In this document: positions 36,926-45,722 of the stretch, piece after piece | Numbering within the stretch: position 1 is the stretch's first letter | Layout: every line of letters starts with the position of its first letter | Origin: an uncultured Flavobacterium sp. | GTDB lineage: Bacteria > Bacteroidota > Bacteroidia > Flavobacteriales > Flavobacteriaceae | DNA length: 64,000 nucleotides | Assembly (NCBI RefSeq): GCF_951805225.1 | Contig: NZ_OX638201.1 | Coordinates: forward strand, 2,046,001-2,110,000 | Direction of reading: 5' to 3' | Program-made: the position numbers and the translations under genes | Notes under the pieces: generated by a model | The model's input: the letters and a program-made list of their open reading frames with translations, nothing else | Databases searched by the model: none | What the model was told of the DNA's origin: nothing

Positions 36926-37765
36926 TTATCTTAAATCAGTGATTTTACAAACGTCCATATCTCCATAATCTAAGTTTTCACCAGCCATTCCCCAGATAAA
37001 AGTATAATTTGAAGTTCCTGAACCCGAATGAATTGACCAAGGCGGAGAAATCACAGCCTGATGATTGTTCATCCAAATATGACGTGTTTCCTGAGGTTCG
37101 CCCATAAAATGACAAACAGCCTGATTTTCCGGAATATCCAAGTAGAAATAAACTTCCATACGACGATCGTGAACGTGCGCCGGCATTGTATTCCAAACAC
37201 TTCCCGGTTTTAATTCCGTCATTCCCATTTGTAATTGACAAGTGGTCACAACGCTCCCGATAATCATTTGATTTACCGTTCTGTGATTCGCTGTTTCCAT
37301 TGTTCCTAATTGTAATTTATTAGCTTCAGCCAAACTTACTTTTACAGTTGGATAATTGGTATGTGCGGGAGCAGAATTGATATAGAATTTAGCTGGATTC
37401 TTGCTGTCGTCGCTTTTAAAAACCACTTCTTTATTACCGCTTCCGATATACAAAGCATCTTTAAAATCTAATTTGAAAGTTTTTCCTTCGACAACAATAG
37501 AACCTTTACCACCAACATTAATAATCCCGATTTCTCTTCTTTCCAAAAAATAAGAAGCTTTAAGCGGATCGATACTTTCTAAAGTTAAATCTCCTTTTAC
37601 CGGAACTGCTGATCCTGCAATATATCTGTCATAATGCGAATAGGTTAATACAATTTGATCTTCCTGCATTAGATCTTCGATTAAGAATTCATTTCTTAAT
37701 TCCTGAGTATCATATTTTTTAACAGCTTCTGGGCTTGACGCGTATCTTGAACTATATTTTGTCAT
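36926..37765 (-). CDS. kduI: 5-keto-4-deoxyuronate isomerase
   Basis: A 279-residue cupin-fold isomerase turning 5-keto-4-deoxyuronate into 2,5-diketo-3-deoxygluconate. The zinc-binding block MPAHVHDRRMEVYFYLD near residue 200 supplies two His and a Glu, with a further His in PPWSIHSG. YASSPEAVKKYDT at the N-terminus is the usual family opening. It is the first gene of the hexuronate operon, directly behind the operator and -7 box at 37779-37800. Confidence 0.97.
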   Translation of the reverse strand: MTKYSSRYASSPEAVKKYDTQELRNEFLIEDLMQEDQIVLTYSHYDRYIAGSAVPVKGDLTLESIDPLKASYFLERREIGIINVGGKGSIVVEGKTFKLDFKDALYIGSGNKEVVFKSDDSKNPAKFYINSAPAHTNYPTVKVSLAEANKLQLGTMETANHRTVNQMIIGSVVTTCQLQMGMTELKPGSVWNTMPAHVHDRRMEVYFYLDIPENQAVCHFMGEPQETRHIWMNNHQAVISPPWSIHSGSGTSNYTFIWGMAGENLDYGDMDVCKITDLR

Positions 37766-37778
37766 AATTTTAATTTAA

Positions 37779-37792
37779 TGTAATCGATTGCA
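37779..37792. promoter_or_regulatory. LacI-type operator TGTAATCGATTGCA upstream of kduI
   Basis: Differs from the perfect palindrome at 28071 by one base and again ends exactly where the -7 box begins. It is 14 bp upstream of the kduI start codon. Confidence 0.85.
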
Positions 37793-37800
37793 CAAATTTA
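37793..37800 (-). promoter_or_regulatory. -7 box of the kduI operon promoter
   Basis: TAAATTTG on the minus strand fits TAnnTTTG exactly. No clear TTTG is seen at the -33 position, so basal strength may depend on other features. Confidence 0.65.
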
Positions 37801-37851
37801 GATTTTTATTTTAAAATACCTTTTAGAATCGTTCTAAAATTTTGCTAAATC

Positions 37852-39447
37852 TTATAAATCTGTGATTGGACGGTATTTTGGAACCAATGTTTTCATAACA
37901 ACCCAGCCTGTTAAGTAGCAAACTGCACATATCGAGAAAATGATCATATATCCAGAGTTTATTCCATTTATGACATTATCACCTGATGTAGATAACAACT
38001 TTAAAAAATCACCCAGATTACCAACACCTTTTTCATCTAAAAAAACTTTTGCTGTTTCCGGATTTTGAAATTGAGGATATTTTTCCAACAAAGGCTGACC
38101 GTTTATTAAACTCCAATTCTTTTGAGTAAAATCAAACAATAAACCTGAACCTTTGTTGATTAAAGTCGAACCAAGACCTCCGGCTAATCCGCCAATTCCG
38201 GTAATAGTTGCGATTGCTTTTTTAGGAAACATATCTCCTACTGTAGTAAATATATTTGCCGACCAAGATTGATGCGCAGCACCCGAAATTCCAATGATAA
38301 TTACTGGAATCCAATAACTTATATACCCCAAAGGCTGCGCTATTAAAGCCAATAATGGAAAAAATGCAAAAATCAACATTGCTCTCATTCTGCCTTCGTA
38401 TGGATTCATTCCTTTCTTTTCGACAAAATAAGTCGGAAGCCAACCTCCAATAATAGAAAGCAATGTAATCATGTATAAAACGAATAATGGTAACGCGGCT
38501 TGTGTAGAATCCATTCCGTAAACCGAACTTAAATAAGCTGGTGTCCAGAACAAAAAGAACCACCAAACGCCATCAGTCATGAATTTTCCAAAAGCAAAAG
38601 CCCAGGTTTGTTTGTATTTAAAACAATCCACAAAAGAAACTTTGGTTTTAGTTTCCGGAATATATCCAACCAGTTTACTATCAGCAATATCATCCTGTTG
38701 AATATACTCTAATTCGGCAGCGCTAACTCTTGGATGTTTTTCTGGTTTATCGTACATAAAAACCCAAAATCCCATCCATACAAAACCTAGCGCACCAATG
38801 ATAATAAATGACATTTCCCAACCAAAAGACGCTGCAATAAACGGAATAGAAATTGGAGCTGCCAATGCGCCAACAGTAGCGCCAGCATTGAATATACTAG
38901 TAGAAAATGCTCTGTCTTTTTTAGGAAAATATTCGGCTGTTGTTTTGATCGCCGCAGGAAAATTTCCCGCTTCACCAATCGCCAGAACAAAACGGGCAAA
39001 TATGAACAATGTAACGCTTACATTAATGACCAATCCGGTATCTTTTACGAGATGAATTGCTTCTTTAGCGCCTTCAAAACCTACAAACCAGTTTCCTGTA
39101 ATATATCCGGCTGTTGCAATTCCACAAAAAGCGTGTAAACAAGCTCCAAAAGACCAAATCCCGATTGCCCAAAGAAATCCTTTTTTAGTATCTAACCAAT
39201 CTACAAAACGTCCCGCAAACAATAATGAAACTGCATAAAATATAGAAAACAATGCTGTAATATTTCCGTAATCATTATTAGTCCAATGAAACTCTGGTGC
39301 AATAAAATCGCTCCATGTCAACGAAAGTACTTGTCTGTCTAAATAATTAATTGTCGTAGCAAAAAATAGCAATGCGCAAATACTCCAACGATACTTTCCT
39401 GTAGATTTACTGATTTGGCTCATAATAACTGCATCTGTTTGGTTCAT
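37852..39447 (-). CDS. MFS hexuronate transporter, ExuT-like
   Basis: A 531-residue inner-membrane permease of the anion:cation symporter group, with about 12 transmembrane segments. It opens with YRWSICALLFFATTINYLDRQVLSL, as ExuT-type proteins do, and contains GEAGNFPAAIKTTAEYFP. A long extra loop (NPETAKVF.. to INGINSGY, about 455-500) precedes the last segments and makes it longer than E. coli ExuT. It imports galacturonate or glucuronate. It has its own operator-promoter (39541-39585) but the same orientation as the kdu-uxa operon. Confidence 0.92.
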   Translation of the reverse strand: MNQTDAVIMSQISKSTGKYRWSICALLFFATTINYLDRQVLSLTWSDFIAPEFHWTNNDYGNITALFSIFYAVSLLFAGRFVDWLDTKKGFLWAIGIWSFGACLHAFCGIATAGYITGNWFVGFEGAKEAIHLVKDTGLVINVSVTLFIFARFVLAIGEAGNFPAAIKTTAEYFPKKDRAFSTSIFNAGATVGALAAPISIPFIAASFGWEMSFIIIGALGFVWMGFWVFMYDKPEKHPRVSAAELEYIQQDDIADSKLVGYIPETKTKVSFVDCFKYKQTWAFAFGKFMTDGVWWFFLFWTPAYLSSVYGMDSTQAALPLFVLYMITLLSIIGGWLPTYFVEKKGMNPYEGRMRAMLIFAFFPLLALIAQPLGYISYWIPVIIIGISGAAHQSWSANIFTTVGDMFPKKAIATITGIGGLAGGLGSTLINKGSGLLFDFTQKNWSLINGQPLLEKYPQFQNPETAKVFLDEKGVGNLGDFLKLLSTSGDNVINGINSGYMIIFSICAVCYLTGWVVMKTLVPKYRPITDL

Positions 39448-39540
39448 GGTAATGGTTTATTATAAATTTTTACTTTCTGGGTTTTCAATTTCATTATTCT
39501 TTAAAATTTTAAAGATTCAAATTTCTAAAAAATCAAATAA

Positions 39541-39554
39541 TGTAATCGATTGCA
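39541..39554. promoter_or_regulatory. LacI-type operator TGTAATCGATTGCA upstream of the transporter gene
   Basis: Identical over 14 bp to the kduI site, and again abutting the -7 box (39555). Confidence 0.85.
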
Positions 39555-39585
39555 CAAATATAGTTTTAAATCTTTATATTCCAAA
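39555..39585 (-). promoter_or_regulatory. Promoter of the hexuronate transporter gene
   Basis: On the minus strand TATATTTG (39555-39562) fits TAnnTTTG, and TTTG (39582-39585) lies 19 bp upstream. Transcription would start inside the operator, leaving a leader of about 100 nt. Confidence 0.75.
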
Positions 39586-39855
39586 TAATTTGCCTAAAAA
39601 ATTAATTTAAGCCAATAAATAAACATATCGAATAAAAAAAATAATACATAATTACATATTAAACAATATATTTGTTAAATCGTGAATTTTAAAAAATAGG
39701 AGATTTATCAACATAAAAACACCCTAAAACAACTCTTTTTTGAGATATTTTTTTCTAATAGAAAATTCCTCTTATTTTTAATGATTTTACCTAATAAATC
39801 AACTTTTATAAAGTAAATTACATCCCGATTACGACAACCCTAAATACTTTTAAAA

Positions 39856-40815
39856 TTGAAAAAATTAAAAACCCAATTATTCAAGAAAACACTAATAATT
39901 CCCATACTGTTTTTAGCATTTATGAATTCTTTACAACTACAAGCGCAATCACAGCCACCAATACAACTTTGGGATAAAATTCCCGGAGAAATCGAAGCTT
40001 TTGATTATAAGGAAAAAGTAGATATTTCTTTGACGGAAGGAATACAAAGTGTCAGTATGGTTACAATTCCTACTATAACAGTTTTTCGTCCTCAGCAAAC
40101 AAAATCTAATGGAACCTCTGTAATAATCCTTCCAGGCGGAGGATATCAGCATTTGGCCATTAATAAAGAAGGATTTAAAGTAGCTGAATGGTTTAATAGT
40201 TTAGGTATTACGGCATTTGTCTTAAAATACCGTTTGCCGAGTGATTTAATCATGAAAAACAAAAATATTGGACCTTTACAAGATGCGCAACAAGCCGTTC
40301 GCTATGTGAGAGAAAATGCTGAAAAATGGAATATTGATCCGAAAAAAATTGGTGTTTTAGGATTTTCTGCCGGAGGACATTTAGCATCAACTTTAGCAAC
40401 ACATTATGACGATAAAGTATACGAAAATGCTTCAAAAGTAAGTGCAAGACCAGATTTTTCGCTTCTGATTTATCCTGTAATTTCGATGCAAAATGATATC
40501 ACTCACAAAGGTTCGCAAACTAGTTTATTGGGCGAACATCCTTCGCAAGAATTAATTGATTCTTTTTCTAATGAAAAGAGGGTAACCCCACAAACTCCAC
40601 CAACCTTTTTGATTCATGCTACAGATGATACTGTGGTTTTGCCCGAAAACAGTATCAACTATTATTTAGCACTTAAAAAAAATGGTGTTTCTGCTGAAAT
40701 GCATATTTATGAAAAAGGCGGACATGGTTTTGGTTTAGGAGTCGAAGATACCAGTAAACACTGGACTAAAGACTGCGAAGAATGGCTAAAAGCACAAGGA
40801 TTAATAAAACAATAA
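39856..40815 (+). CDS. Secreted alpha/beta-hydrolase acetylesterase
   Basis: A 319-residue exported esterase with a TTG start. The next in-frame ATG (residue 23) would remove the hydrophobic core of the signal peptide (TLIIPILFLAF, ending LQLQAQ), so TTG is chosen. Oxyanion motif PGGGY is at 93-97, nucleophile elbow GFSAGG at 169-174 (Ser171), acid in HATDDTVV, and His in GGHGFG. This is the pattern of acetylxylan/pectin acetyl esterases. It is divergent from the transporter gene; its place beside the pectin genes suggests deacetylation of pectic material. Confidence 0.88.
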   Translation: MKKLKTQLFKKTLIIPILFLAFMNSLQLQAQSQPPIQLWDKIPGEIEAFDYKEKVDISLTEGIQSVSMVTIPTITVFRPQQTKSNGTSVIILPGGGYQHLAINKEGFKVAEWFNSLGITAFVLKYRLPSDLIMKNKNIGPLQDAQQAVRYVRENAEKWNIDPKKIGVLGFSAGGHLASTLATHYDDKVYENASKVSARPDFSLLIYPVISMQNDITHKGSQTSLLGEHPSQELIDSFSNEKRVTPQTPPTFLIHATDDTVVLPENSINYYLALKKNGVSAEMHIYEKGGHGFGLGVEDTSKHWTKDCEEWLKAQGLIKQ

Positions 40816-40843
40816 AGTCTAAAAATTCATCCTATAAATTCTT

Positions 40844-40875
40844 AAACGCGACAGGTTTTAAAACCTGTCGGGTTT
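40844..40875. terminator. AAACCTGTCGGGTTT-family hairpin after the esterase gene
   Basis: AAACGCGACAGGTTTT pairs with AAAACCTGTCGGGTTT with one mismatch. It starts 29 bp past the esterase stop. The same hairpin is at 16783 and 49328. Confidence 0.7.
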
Positions 40876-40922
40876 ACTATATAAATTAAGTTCTGTTCTT
40901 TTGAAATTCACACAGTATAAAT

Positions 40923-40970
40923 AAAAAAAGGGTCTTTAGAATCAGTTAAAAAACCAAATCTAAAGACCCT
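40923..40970 (-). terminator. Orphan minus-strand terminator
   Basis: AGGGTCTTTAGA (40929-40940) and TCTAAAGACCCT (40959-40970) form a perfect 12-bp stem. The T-run lies on the minus strand (the plus strand has A-runs at 40923-40929), so it would stop transcripts coming from the right. No minus-strand coding gene lies there. Confidence 0.7.
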
Positions 40971-41380
40971 ATAAAAATTAGACAGACTTGTACTCTTGCA
41001 AATTTATACAACTCGACCCACGATCAAATGAATACGCCCAATTTTCATTGTAATAAAAAAATTGTTTCTCCAAAAACAGTTTTAACCATAGAATCAAATA
41101 AGATGTTTAAAAAGGCAAAATCATCTTATTTTCTTGATTTCTACTCCACAAAACTACATGCTACTTTTATGAATTCATTACGGGTTTCCTCATTTTACAG
41201 AAAAAAAAGCATTTTTTTAAACCTAAAAATTCTAATTTATTGTTTACGATAACGTTATAAATATTTTTTAACAAAAGTTTAGTTAAAAGATGCTGAGCCG
41301 CTGAGCTCCTAAGTTACTAAGGTTTTAATCCAATGTTATTTTTAAGTTACTATCCTGAAGCTTCGGGATTAAGTCACTAA

Positions 41381-41651
41381 GATTTCTTGTTCTAGATTAA
41401 GTTGAAAACTGTAATTTCTGAAATACATTTGTCATGTAAATTAGAAGTTCTTTTTACAGGTAAAAAAAACTTAGCGACTTAGCGACTTAGTGCCTTAGAA
41501 ACTTAGAACCTTTACTAAAAGATTTCTTGTTCTAGATTAAGTTGAAATAATTTTATAACTAATAAATTTGTCAAGTAAATTAGAAGTTCTTTTTGCAACT
41601 AAAATAACTTAGCGACTTAGTACCTTAGAAACTCAGAACCTTAACTAAAAA
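41381..41651. repeat. Tandem duplication, two copies of about 135 bp
   Basis: Copy 1 (41381-41520) and copy 2 (41521-41651) both begin GATTTCTTGTTCTAGATTAA, share GTAAATTAGAAGTTCTTTTT in the middle and end in ACTTAGCG-type octamers. Copy 2 ends 4 bp before the start codon at 41656. Confidence 0.85.
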
Positions 41652-41655
41652 CAAA

Positions 41656-41970
41656 ATGAAAATATTTGAATTCTTAATACTCGGAAAAAACGAACCAATT
41701 TTGGAGATCTTACTTAGATTGGTAAATGCATACGAAAATTGGAATGCAGTTGGATTCAGCGATGAAAATCTGGCTCAGGAATATTTTCAAAACCATAAAA
41801 TCGATATTGTTCTTTTGAGTTCCGGAATCGAAGATCATATCGAAAAAGAGTTTACCCAATTTTGTTTAGAACAACAACCTGATGTCGAAGTAATTGAACA
41901 TTTTGGCGGTGGAAGCGGTTTACTAAAATCTGAAATACAACACAGATTATATCTTAAAGGAAAAATTTAG
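41656..41970 (+). CDS. Small protein with receiver-like sequence, phosphoacceptor missing
   Basis: A 104-residue cytoplasmic protein. The pattern FEFLILGKNEPILEILLRLV..YENWNAVGFSDENLAQEYFQNHKIDIVLLSSGI resembles the first half of a response-regulator receiver, but the position of the phosphorylated Asp in IDIVLLSS is occupied by Ser. The usual acidic pair after strand 1 is also absent, as is a later Lys. It would thus be a pseudo-receiver if the resemblance is real. It stands alone behind a tandem repeat. Function unknown. Confidence 0.6.
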   Translation: MKIFEFLILGKNEPILEILLRLVNAYENWNAVGFSDENLAQEYFQNHKIDIVLLSSGIEDHIEKEFTQFCLEQQPDVEVIEHFGGGSGLLKSEIQHRLYLKGKI

Positions 41971-42190
41971 ATACAAGAATTTTCTCTTCAATACCTTATT
42001 AATTAACACATTGACGAAGATCGCCTGACTATTGACGATATATCGTTAAAATCACTATTGCCTTTTTTCAAAAATTCCATAGAAATCAACGCCTTACAAA
42101 CAAGGCACTGCTTTTGAACGCAATAAACTGAAAATCTAAGTGAATATAAATTTTAAAAACCTTTTTATTAACAAACAAAATCACATTATC

Positions 42191-42880
42191 ATGAAAAAAT
42201 TAGTTTTAACAGCAATTTTATTATTCGCAATATTTATTGGTTTCGCACAAAAACCAAGTCCTGCATTATTAAATCCTACAAACCATACTTTGGTACTTAT
42301 TGATTACGAAAGTCAAATGGCTTTTGCTGTAGGAAGCACTCCAATTGATCAACTTCGTAATAACACTGCTTTAGTAGCTGGTGCTTCGAAAATATTTAAT
42401 GTTCCAACGGTTGTAACAACTGTAGCCGAAAAATCATTTAGCGGACCTGTTTTCCGTGAAATTGAAGAGTTTTATCCTCAAAAAACTTCAAACTATATCG
42501 ATCGTACTTCTATGAATACCTGGGAAGATGCTCCTGCATACAAAGCAATTATTGCAAAAGGTAAAAAGAAAATCGTTTTTGGCGGTTTATGGACAAGCGT
42601 TTGTATTGTTGGACCGGTTTTATCAGCCATTAACGAAGGTTATGATGTTTATGTTATCACAGATGCAAGCGCAGACGTATCAAAAGAAGCTCACGAAATG
42701 GCCGTAACTCGTATGGTTCAGGCAGGTGCTCACCCAATGACTTCTTTACAGTATTTACTTGAATTACAGCGCGATTGGGCACGTCAGGAAACTTATGTTG
42801 CCGTTACTGATCTTGCAAAAAAATACGGTGGAGCTTATGGTGTTGGTGTTCAGTATGCACACGAAATGTTGAAACACTAA
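42191..42880 (+). CDS. Isochorismatase-family hydrolase with signal peptide
   Basis: A 229-residue YcaC-like cysteine hydrolase. The frame is open from 42140, but the ATG at 42191 gives a clean signal peptide (MKKLVLTAILLFAIFIGFAQ), so I choose it. The fold markers are LIDYESQM with Asp38 and GGLWTSVCIVGP with the active-site Cys138. The usual catalytic Lys position is less clear (YIDRTSMNTW). Most relatives are cytoplasmic; export is unusual, and the substrate is unknown (an amide or ester of small size). It stands alone between unrelated genes. Confidence 0.85.
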   Translation: MKKLVLTAILLFAIFIGFAQKPSPALLNPTNHTLVLIDYESQMAFAVGSTPIDQLRNNTALVAGASKIFNVPTVVTTVAEKSFSGPVFREIEEFYPQKTSNYIDRTSMNTWEDAPAYKAIIAKGKKKIVFGGLWTSVCIVGPVLSAINEGYDVYVITDASADVSKEAHEMAVTRMVQAGAHPMTSLQYLLELQRDWARQETYVAVTDLAKKYGGAYGVGVQYAHEMLKH

Positions 42881-42888
42881 ATACAATT

Positions 42889-43016
42889 GAACGCGGATAA
42901 AACGGATTCGCTTTGCGAAAACGATGATTTTTACAGATTTTTTAAATTAACGTTTAAATCTATAAATCCGTTTTTGTCCGCGTTTTTGCGACGCAAATCC
43001 GTATAATCAGCGGGCC
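42889..43016. repeat. AATCCGTTTAATCTGCG-family repeat
   Basis: ACGCGGATAAAACGGATT at the left is inverted relative to AAATCCG and GTCCGCG words at the right. It is the longest copy of the family in the window and lies directly after the isochorismatase-like gene. Confidence 0.6.
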
Positions 43017-43092
43017 ATTTCCTCTTAAAAAGATTCTCATAAATTTATTTTGAAAGCATTTTTTGTTCCATATAAATTCAAAATAAGACCGA

Positions 43093-43122
43093 TTGATTAA
43101 TAAGAAATTTATAGTATTTTTG
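43093..43122 (+). promoter_or_regulatory. Promoter of the CocE-type hydrolase gene
   Basis: TATTTTTG (43115-43122) fits the -7 consensus and TTG (43093-43095) lies 19 bp upstream. The ATG is 41 bp downstream. Confidence 0.6.
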
Positions 43123-43163
43123 ATAAAGCAATTCAAAAAAATACCACTTAAAGATTTCTGTTT

Positions 43164-45425
43164 ATGAAAAATAGTCTACTCTTAGTAATATTTTGTTTAT
43201 CGGTACAAATAAGCAATTCGCAAAAATTATACTTTCCAAAAAGTAATTACAGCGACAGTCTCAATTTCTCTAAAAACCTGACATTATTAGCCAAAAAGAT
43301 AGCGCCTATTTATTCCAATTCGGACAAAGCAACGTATTTGGATAATTATGCCCGAATCAATTTTATTGCTCAGGATTACACAACGATGAAAAAGACAATG
43401 CGAACTTATGCGCAAGAAATTATGGGCGATAGTATTGCCAATAAGCCATTTGGTTTTCATTACAGAACTTATGCAAATACTATCGCTAAAAATCCAAAAA
43501 CAAAAGCTGAATTCGATAAATATTACACTTCTGAATTTAAAACTTTATATGATAGCTATGATAAAGATGGAAAAAACTGGGTAGAAAATTATTACAGTAT
43601 TCAACTAAGTGATATGAAGACGCAATTTGAAACTAAACGAAATGAATGTCAAGCCAATGATAGTATCAGTTTAGAAGATGCCGCTTTATTATGTAGAGTC
43701 TATTCCAGATATGTAGTTTACAGTAAAAGCCTTGCTCCTGCCAAAGAAATAATAGCAAAAATAGAAGCCGAAAAATATATTATAGACAACAATATAATTA
43801 TCACTTTACCAAACGGAAGCACAATATCCGGCTCGATGGTTAGAAATCGAAATATAACAGAACCGCAACCAGTCGTAATGCAATACAATATTTATGCAGG
43901 AAGAGAAGTCTCAGACTGCAAGGAAATTGCCAATATGGGATATGTAGGTTTTGTAGCAAATACAAGAGGAAAACGACTGAGCAATGATCCTATAGAACCT
44001 TATGAACACGATGGCGACGACGCTTATTATATCTTGGACTGGATTAGTAAACAGCCTTGGTGCAATGGAAAAATTGGTATTTATGGCGGAAGTTATTTAG
44101 GCTTTAGCCAATGGAGCGCAGTAAAAAAAGTGCATCCAGCCTTAAAAACAATAGTCCCTCTAGTGTCTGTGGGCGCTGGAATTGATTTTCCAATGCAAAA
44201 TGGCGTCTTTATGAGTTATGCATTAAGATGGATTCATTTTGTAGCAAATAACAAATTAACAGATCTAAATGACTTTCAAAATAATAAAAAATGGGACGAC
44301 GTTTTTACACAATATTATAAAAATGGTTCCAGCTTTCGTTCCTTAGATAAAATCGAAGGAAATCCGTCTCCATTGTTTCAAAGATGGCTTGATCACCCAA
44401 CTTATGACACTTATTGGCAAAATATGACGCCACAAAAAGAAGCTTTTGCTAATATTAATATTCCTATTTTAAGTACAACAGGATATTATGATGACGATCA
44501 GATTGGCGCAATGTATTATTACAATCAATATCATAAATACAACAAAAGCGATAACTATTATCTAATTATAGGACCTTATGATCACGGAGGTTCACAAGGA
44601 TATCCCAAGAAAGAATTAGGCGGATATACGCTTGACGAAGTTGCTACTATTCCAATAAATTCCATCATTTTCGAATGGTTTGATTATATCTTAAAAGGCG
44701 CAAAACGTCCAGAAGTTTTAAAAGACAAAGTCAACTTTGAAATTATGGGCAAAAATGAATGGAAAAGTGTAGCGTCATTAGACAAAATGCACAATCAGGA
44801 AATCACTTTTTATCTTGATAATGCAAATTCAAAATATTCATTACAAAAAACGGCTCCTAAAAAACCAATTGCAATAAATCAAACCGTTGACTTAAAAGAT
44901 CGCTCGGAAATTAATATCTATAAAGATGATTCTGTTACAGGTTTTCCCAGAGTTATAGATTCAATTTTAAGAACTGAAAAACAACAAATGATTTTTGAAA
45001 GTGAACCTTTATCAGAAGCTACGATTATAAGTGGTTCTTTAAAAGCATCTTTAAAAATCAGTATCAATAAAAAGGATTTAGATGTACAATTACAACTTTA
45101 TGAAAAAACTCCCGATGGTCATTATTTTGCCTTAACAAGCAACTTGCAAAGAGCCAGTTTAGCAAAAGACAGAACGAAAAGACAACTTTTGACTCCTAAT
45201 AAAATAGAAACAATTGAGTTAAATCAAAATTATATCATCTCTAAACAATTACAAAAAGGAAGTAAAATTGTAATTGCTCTTGGCGTAAATAAAAATCCAA
45301 ATTGGGAAGTTAATTACGGTTCCGGTAAGAATGTAAGCGACGAAACAATGGCTGATGCTGCCGAACCTTTAACAATAAAATGGTACACAAATAGTTCTAT
45401 TACAATCCCAATTTTAAAACAGTAA
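43164..45425 (+). CDS. CocE/NonD-family (X-Pro dipeptidyl-peptidase-like) serine hydrolase
   Basis: A 753-residue secreted enzyme. Signal peptide 1-19 ends SNSQ. An N-terminal helical extension (about 25-220) precedes the alpha/beta-hydrolase core. The nucleophile elbow is GGSYLG with Ser near 310, the acid is in TGYYDDDQIG, and His is in GPYDHGG. The C-terminal jelly-roll (PepX_C type, about 545-750) contains SGSLKASLKISINKKDLDVQLQLYE. It could act on peptides, acyl esters or glutaryl-type amides; the family covers all. An 80-residue membrane protein gene follows after 3 bp. Confidence 0.9.
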   Translation: MKNSLLLVIFCLSVQISNSQKLYFPKSNYSDSLNFSKNLTLLAKKIAPIYSNSDKATYLDNYARINFIAQDYTTMKKTMRTYAQEIMGDSIANKPFGFHYRTYANTIAKNPKTKAEFDKYYTSEFKTLYDSYDKDGKNWVENYYSIQLSDMKTQFETKRNECQANDSISLEDAALLCRVYSRYVVYSKSLAPAKEIIAKIEAEKYIIDNNIIITLPNGSTISGSMVRNRNITEPQPVVMQYNIYAGREVSDCKEIANMGYVGFVANTRGKRLSNDPIEPYEHDGDDAYYILDWISKQPWCNGKIGIYGGSYLGFSQWSAVKKVHPALKTIVPLVSVGAGIDFPMQNGVFMSYALRWIHFVANNKLTDLNDFQNNKKWDDVFTQYYKNGSSFRSLDKIEGNPSPLFQRWLDHPTYDTYWQNMTPQKEAFANINIPILSTTGYYDDDQIGAMYYYNQYHKYNKSDNYYLIIGPYDHGGSQGYPKKELGGYTLDEVATIPINSIIFEWFDYILKGAKRPEVLKDKVNFEIMGKNEWKSVASLDKMHNQEITFYLDNANSKYSLQKTAPKKPIAINQTVDLKDRSEINIYKDDSVTGFPRVIDSILRTEKQQMIFESEPLSEATIISGSLKASLKISINKKDLDVQLQLYEKTPDGHYFALTSNLQRASLAKDRTKRQLLTPNKIETIELNQNYIISKQLQKGSKIVIALGVNKNPNWEVNYGSGKNVSDETMADAAEPLTIKWYTNSSITIPILKQ

Positions 45426-45428
45426 TTA

Positions 45429-45671
45429 ATGCTGAACGATAAAAAAATAGTTCATGTTTTCAAATTATTTTTAGGATGCCTCTTAGTGATTTTTATTTCA
45501 TGGGTTTTATTTCTTTTGATCGATGAATTTGATCTTTATAGCAATACTTTTTGGAGTTTGATGTTTTATATATTCTATTTTGCAGTTTTTATATCTTTTT
45601 ATTTAGCTGCTATATTATTCATTACTTTAGTTTATTTAGTACTAAGAAAATTTGTTTCAAAAAAGGCATAA
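45429..45671 (+). CDS. Small membrane protein
   Basis: An 80-residue protein with two hydrophobic helices (about 10-30 and 42-72) rich in Phe, Leu and Ile and with a basic C-terminus (RKFVSKKA). It starts 3 bp after the CocE-type gene, so it is likely co-translated. I do not recognise a family. Confidence 0.65.
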   Translation: MLNDKKIVHVFKLFLGCLLVIFISWVLFLLIDEFDLYSNTFWSLMFYIFYFAVFISFYLAAILFITLVYLVLRKFVSKKA

Positions 45672-45722
45672 AACAACGTTTTTAAGCAAAATTATTCTCT
45701 AAGTAAACAACCCAAAATTAAA

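Larger units (their letters stand above)
39448..39855. other. 408-bp divergent spacer between transporter and esterase genes
   Basis: It contains the transporter operator and promoter at 39541-39585. On the plus strand there is a TATATTTG -7 match at 39667-39674 that could serve the esterase gene with a 180-nt leader. The remainder is AT-rich without structure that I recognise. Confidence 0.55.
40816..41655. other. 840-bp repeat-rich spacer
   Basis: It holds the hairpin at 40844-40875, a minus-strand terminator at 40923-40970 without an obvious gene, a TAnnTTTG match on the minus strand at 41149-41156, ACTTAG/CTAAG-type words from 41290, and a tandem duplication at 41381-41651. The open frame at 41028-41252 has no family resemblance and I do not accept it as a gene. 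Confidence 0.6.

Noticed and set aside
41028..41252. 74-codon open frame on the plus strand
   Set aside because: No family resemblance, unusual composition, no promoter in the right place, and it overlaps the candidate minus-strand transcript.
41461..41651. ACTTAGCG octamers considered as a CRISPR or iteron array
   Set aside because: Units are short, degenerate and lack spacers, and no replication gene is nearby.
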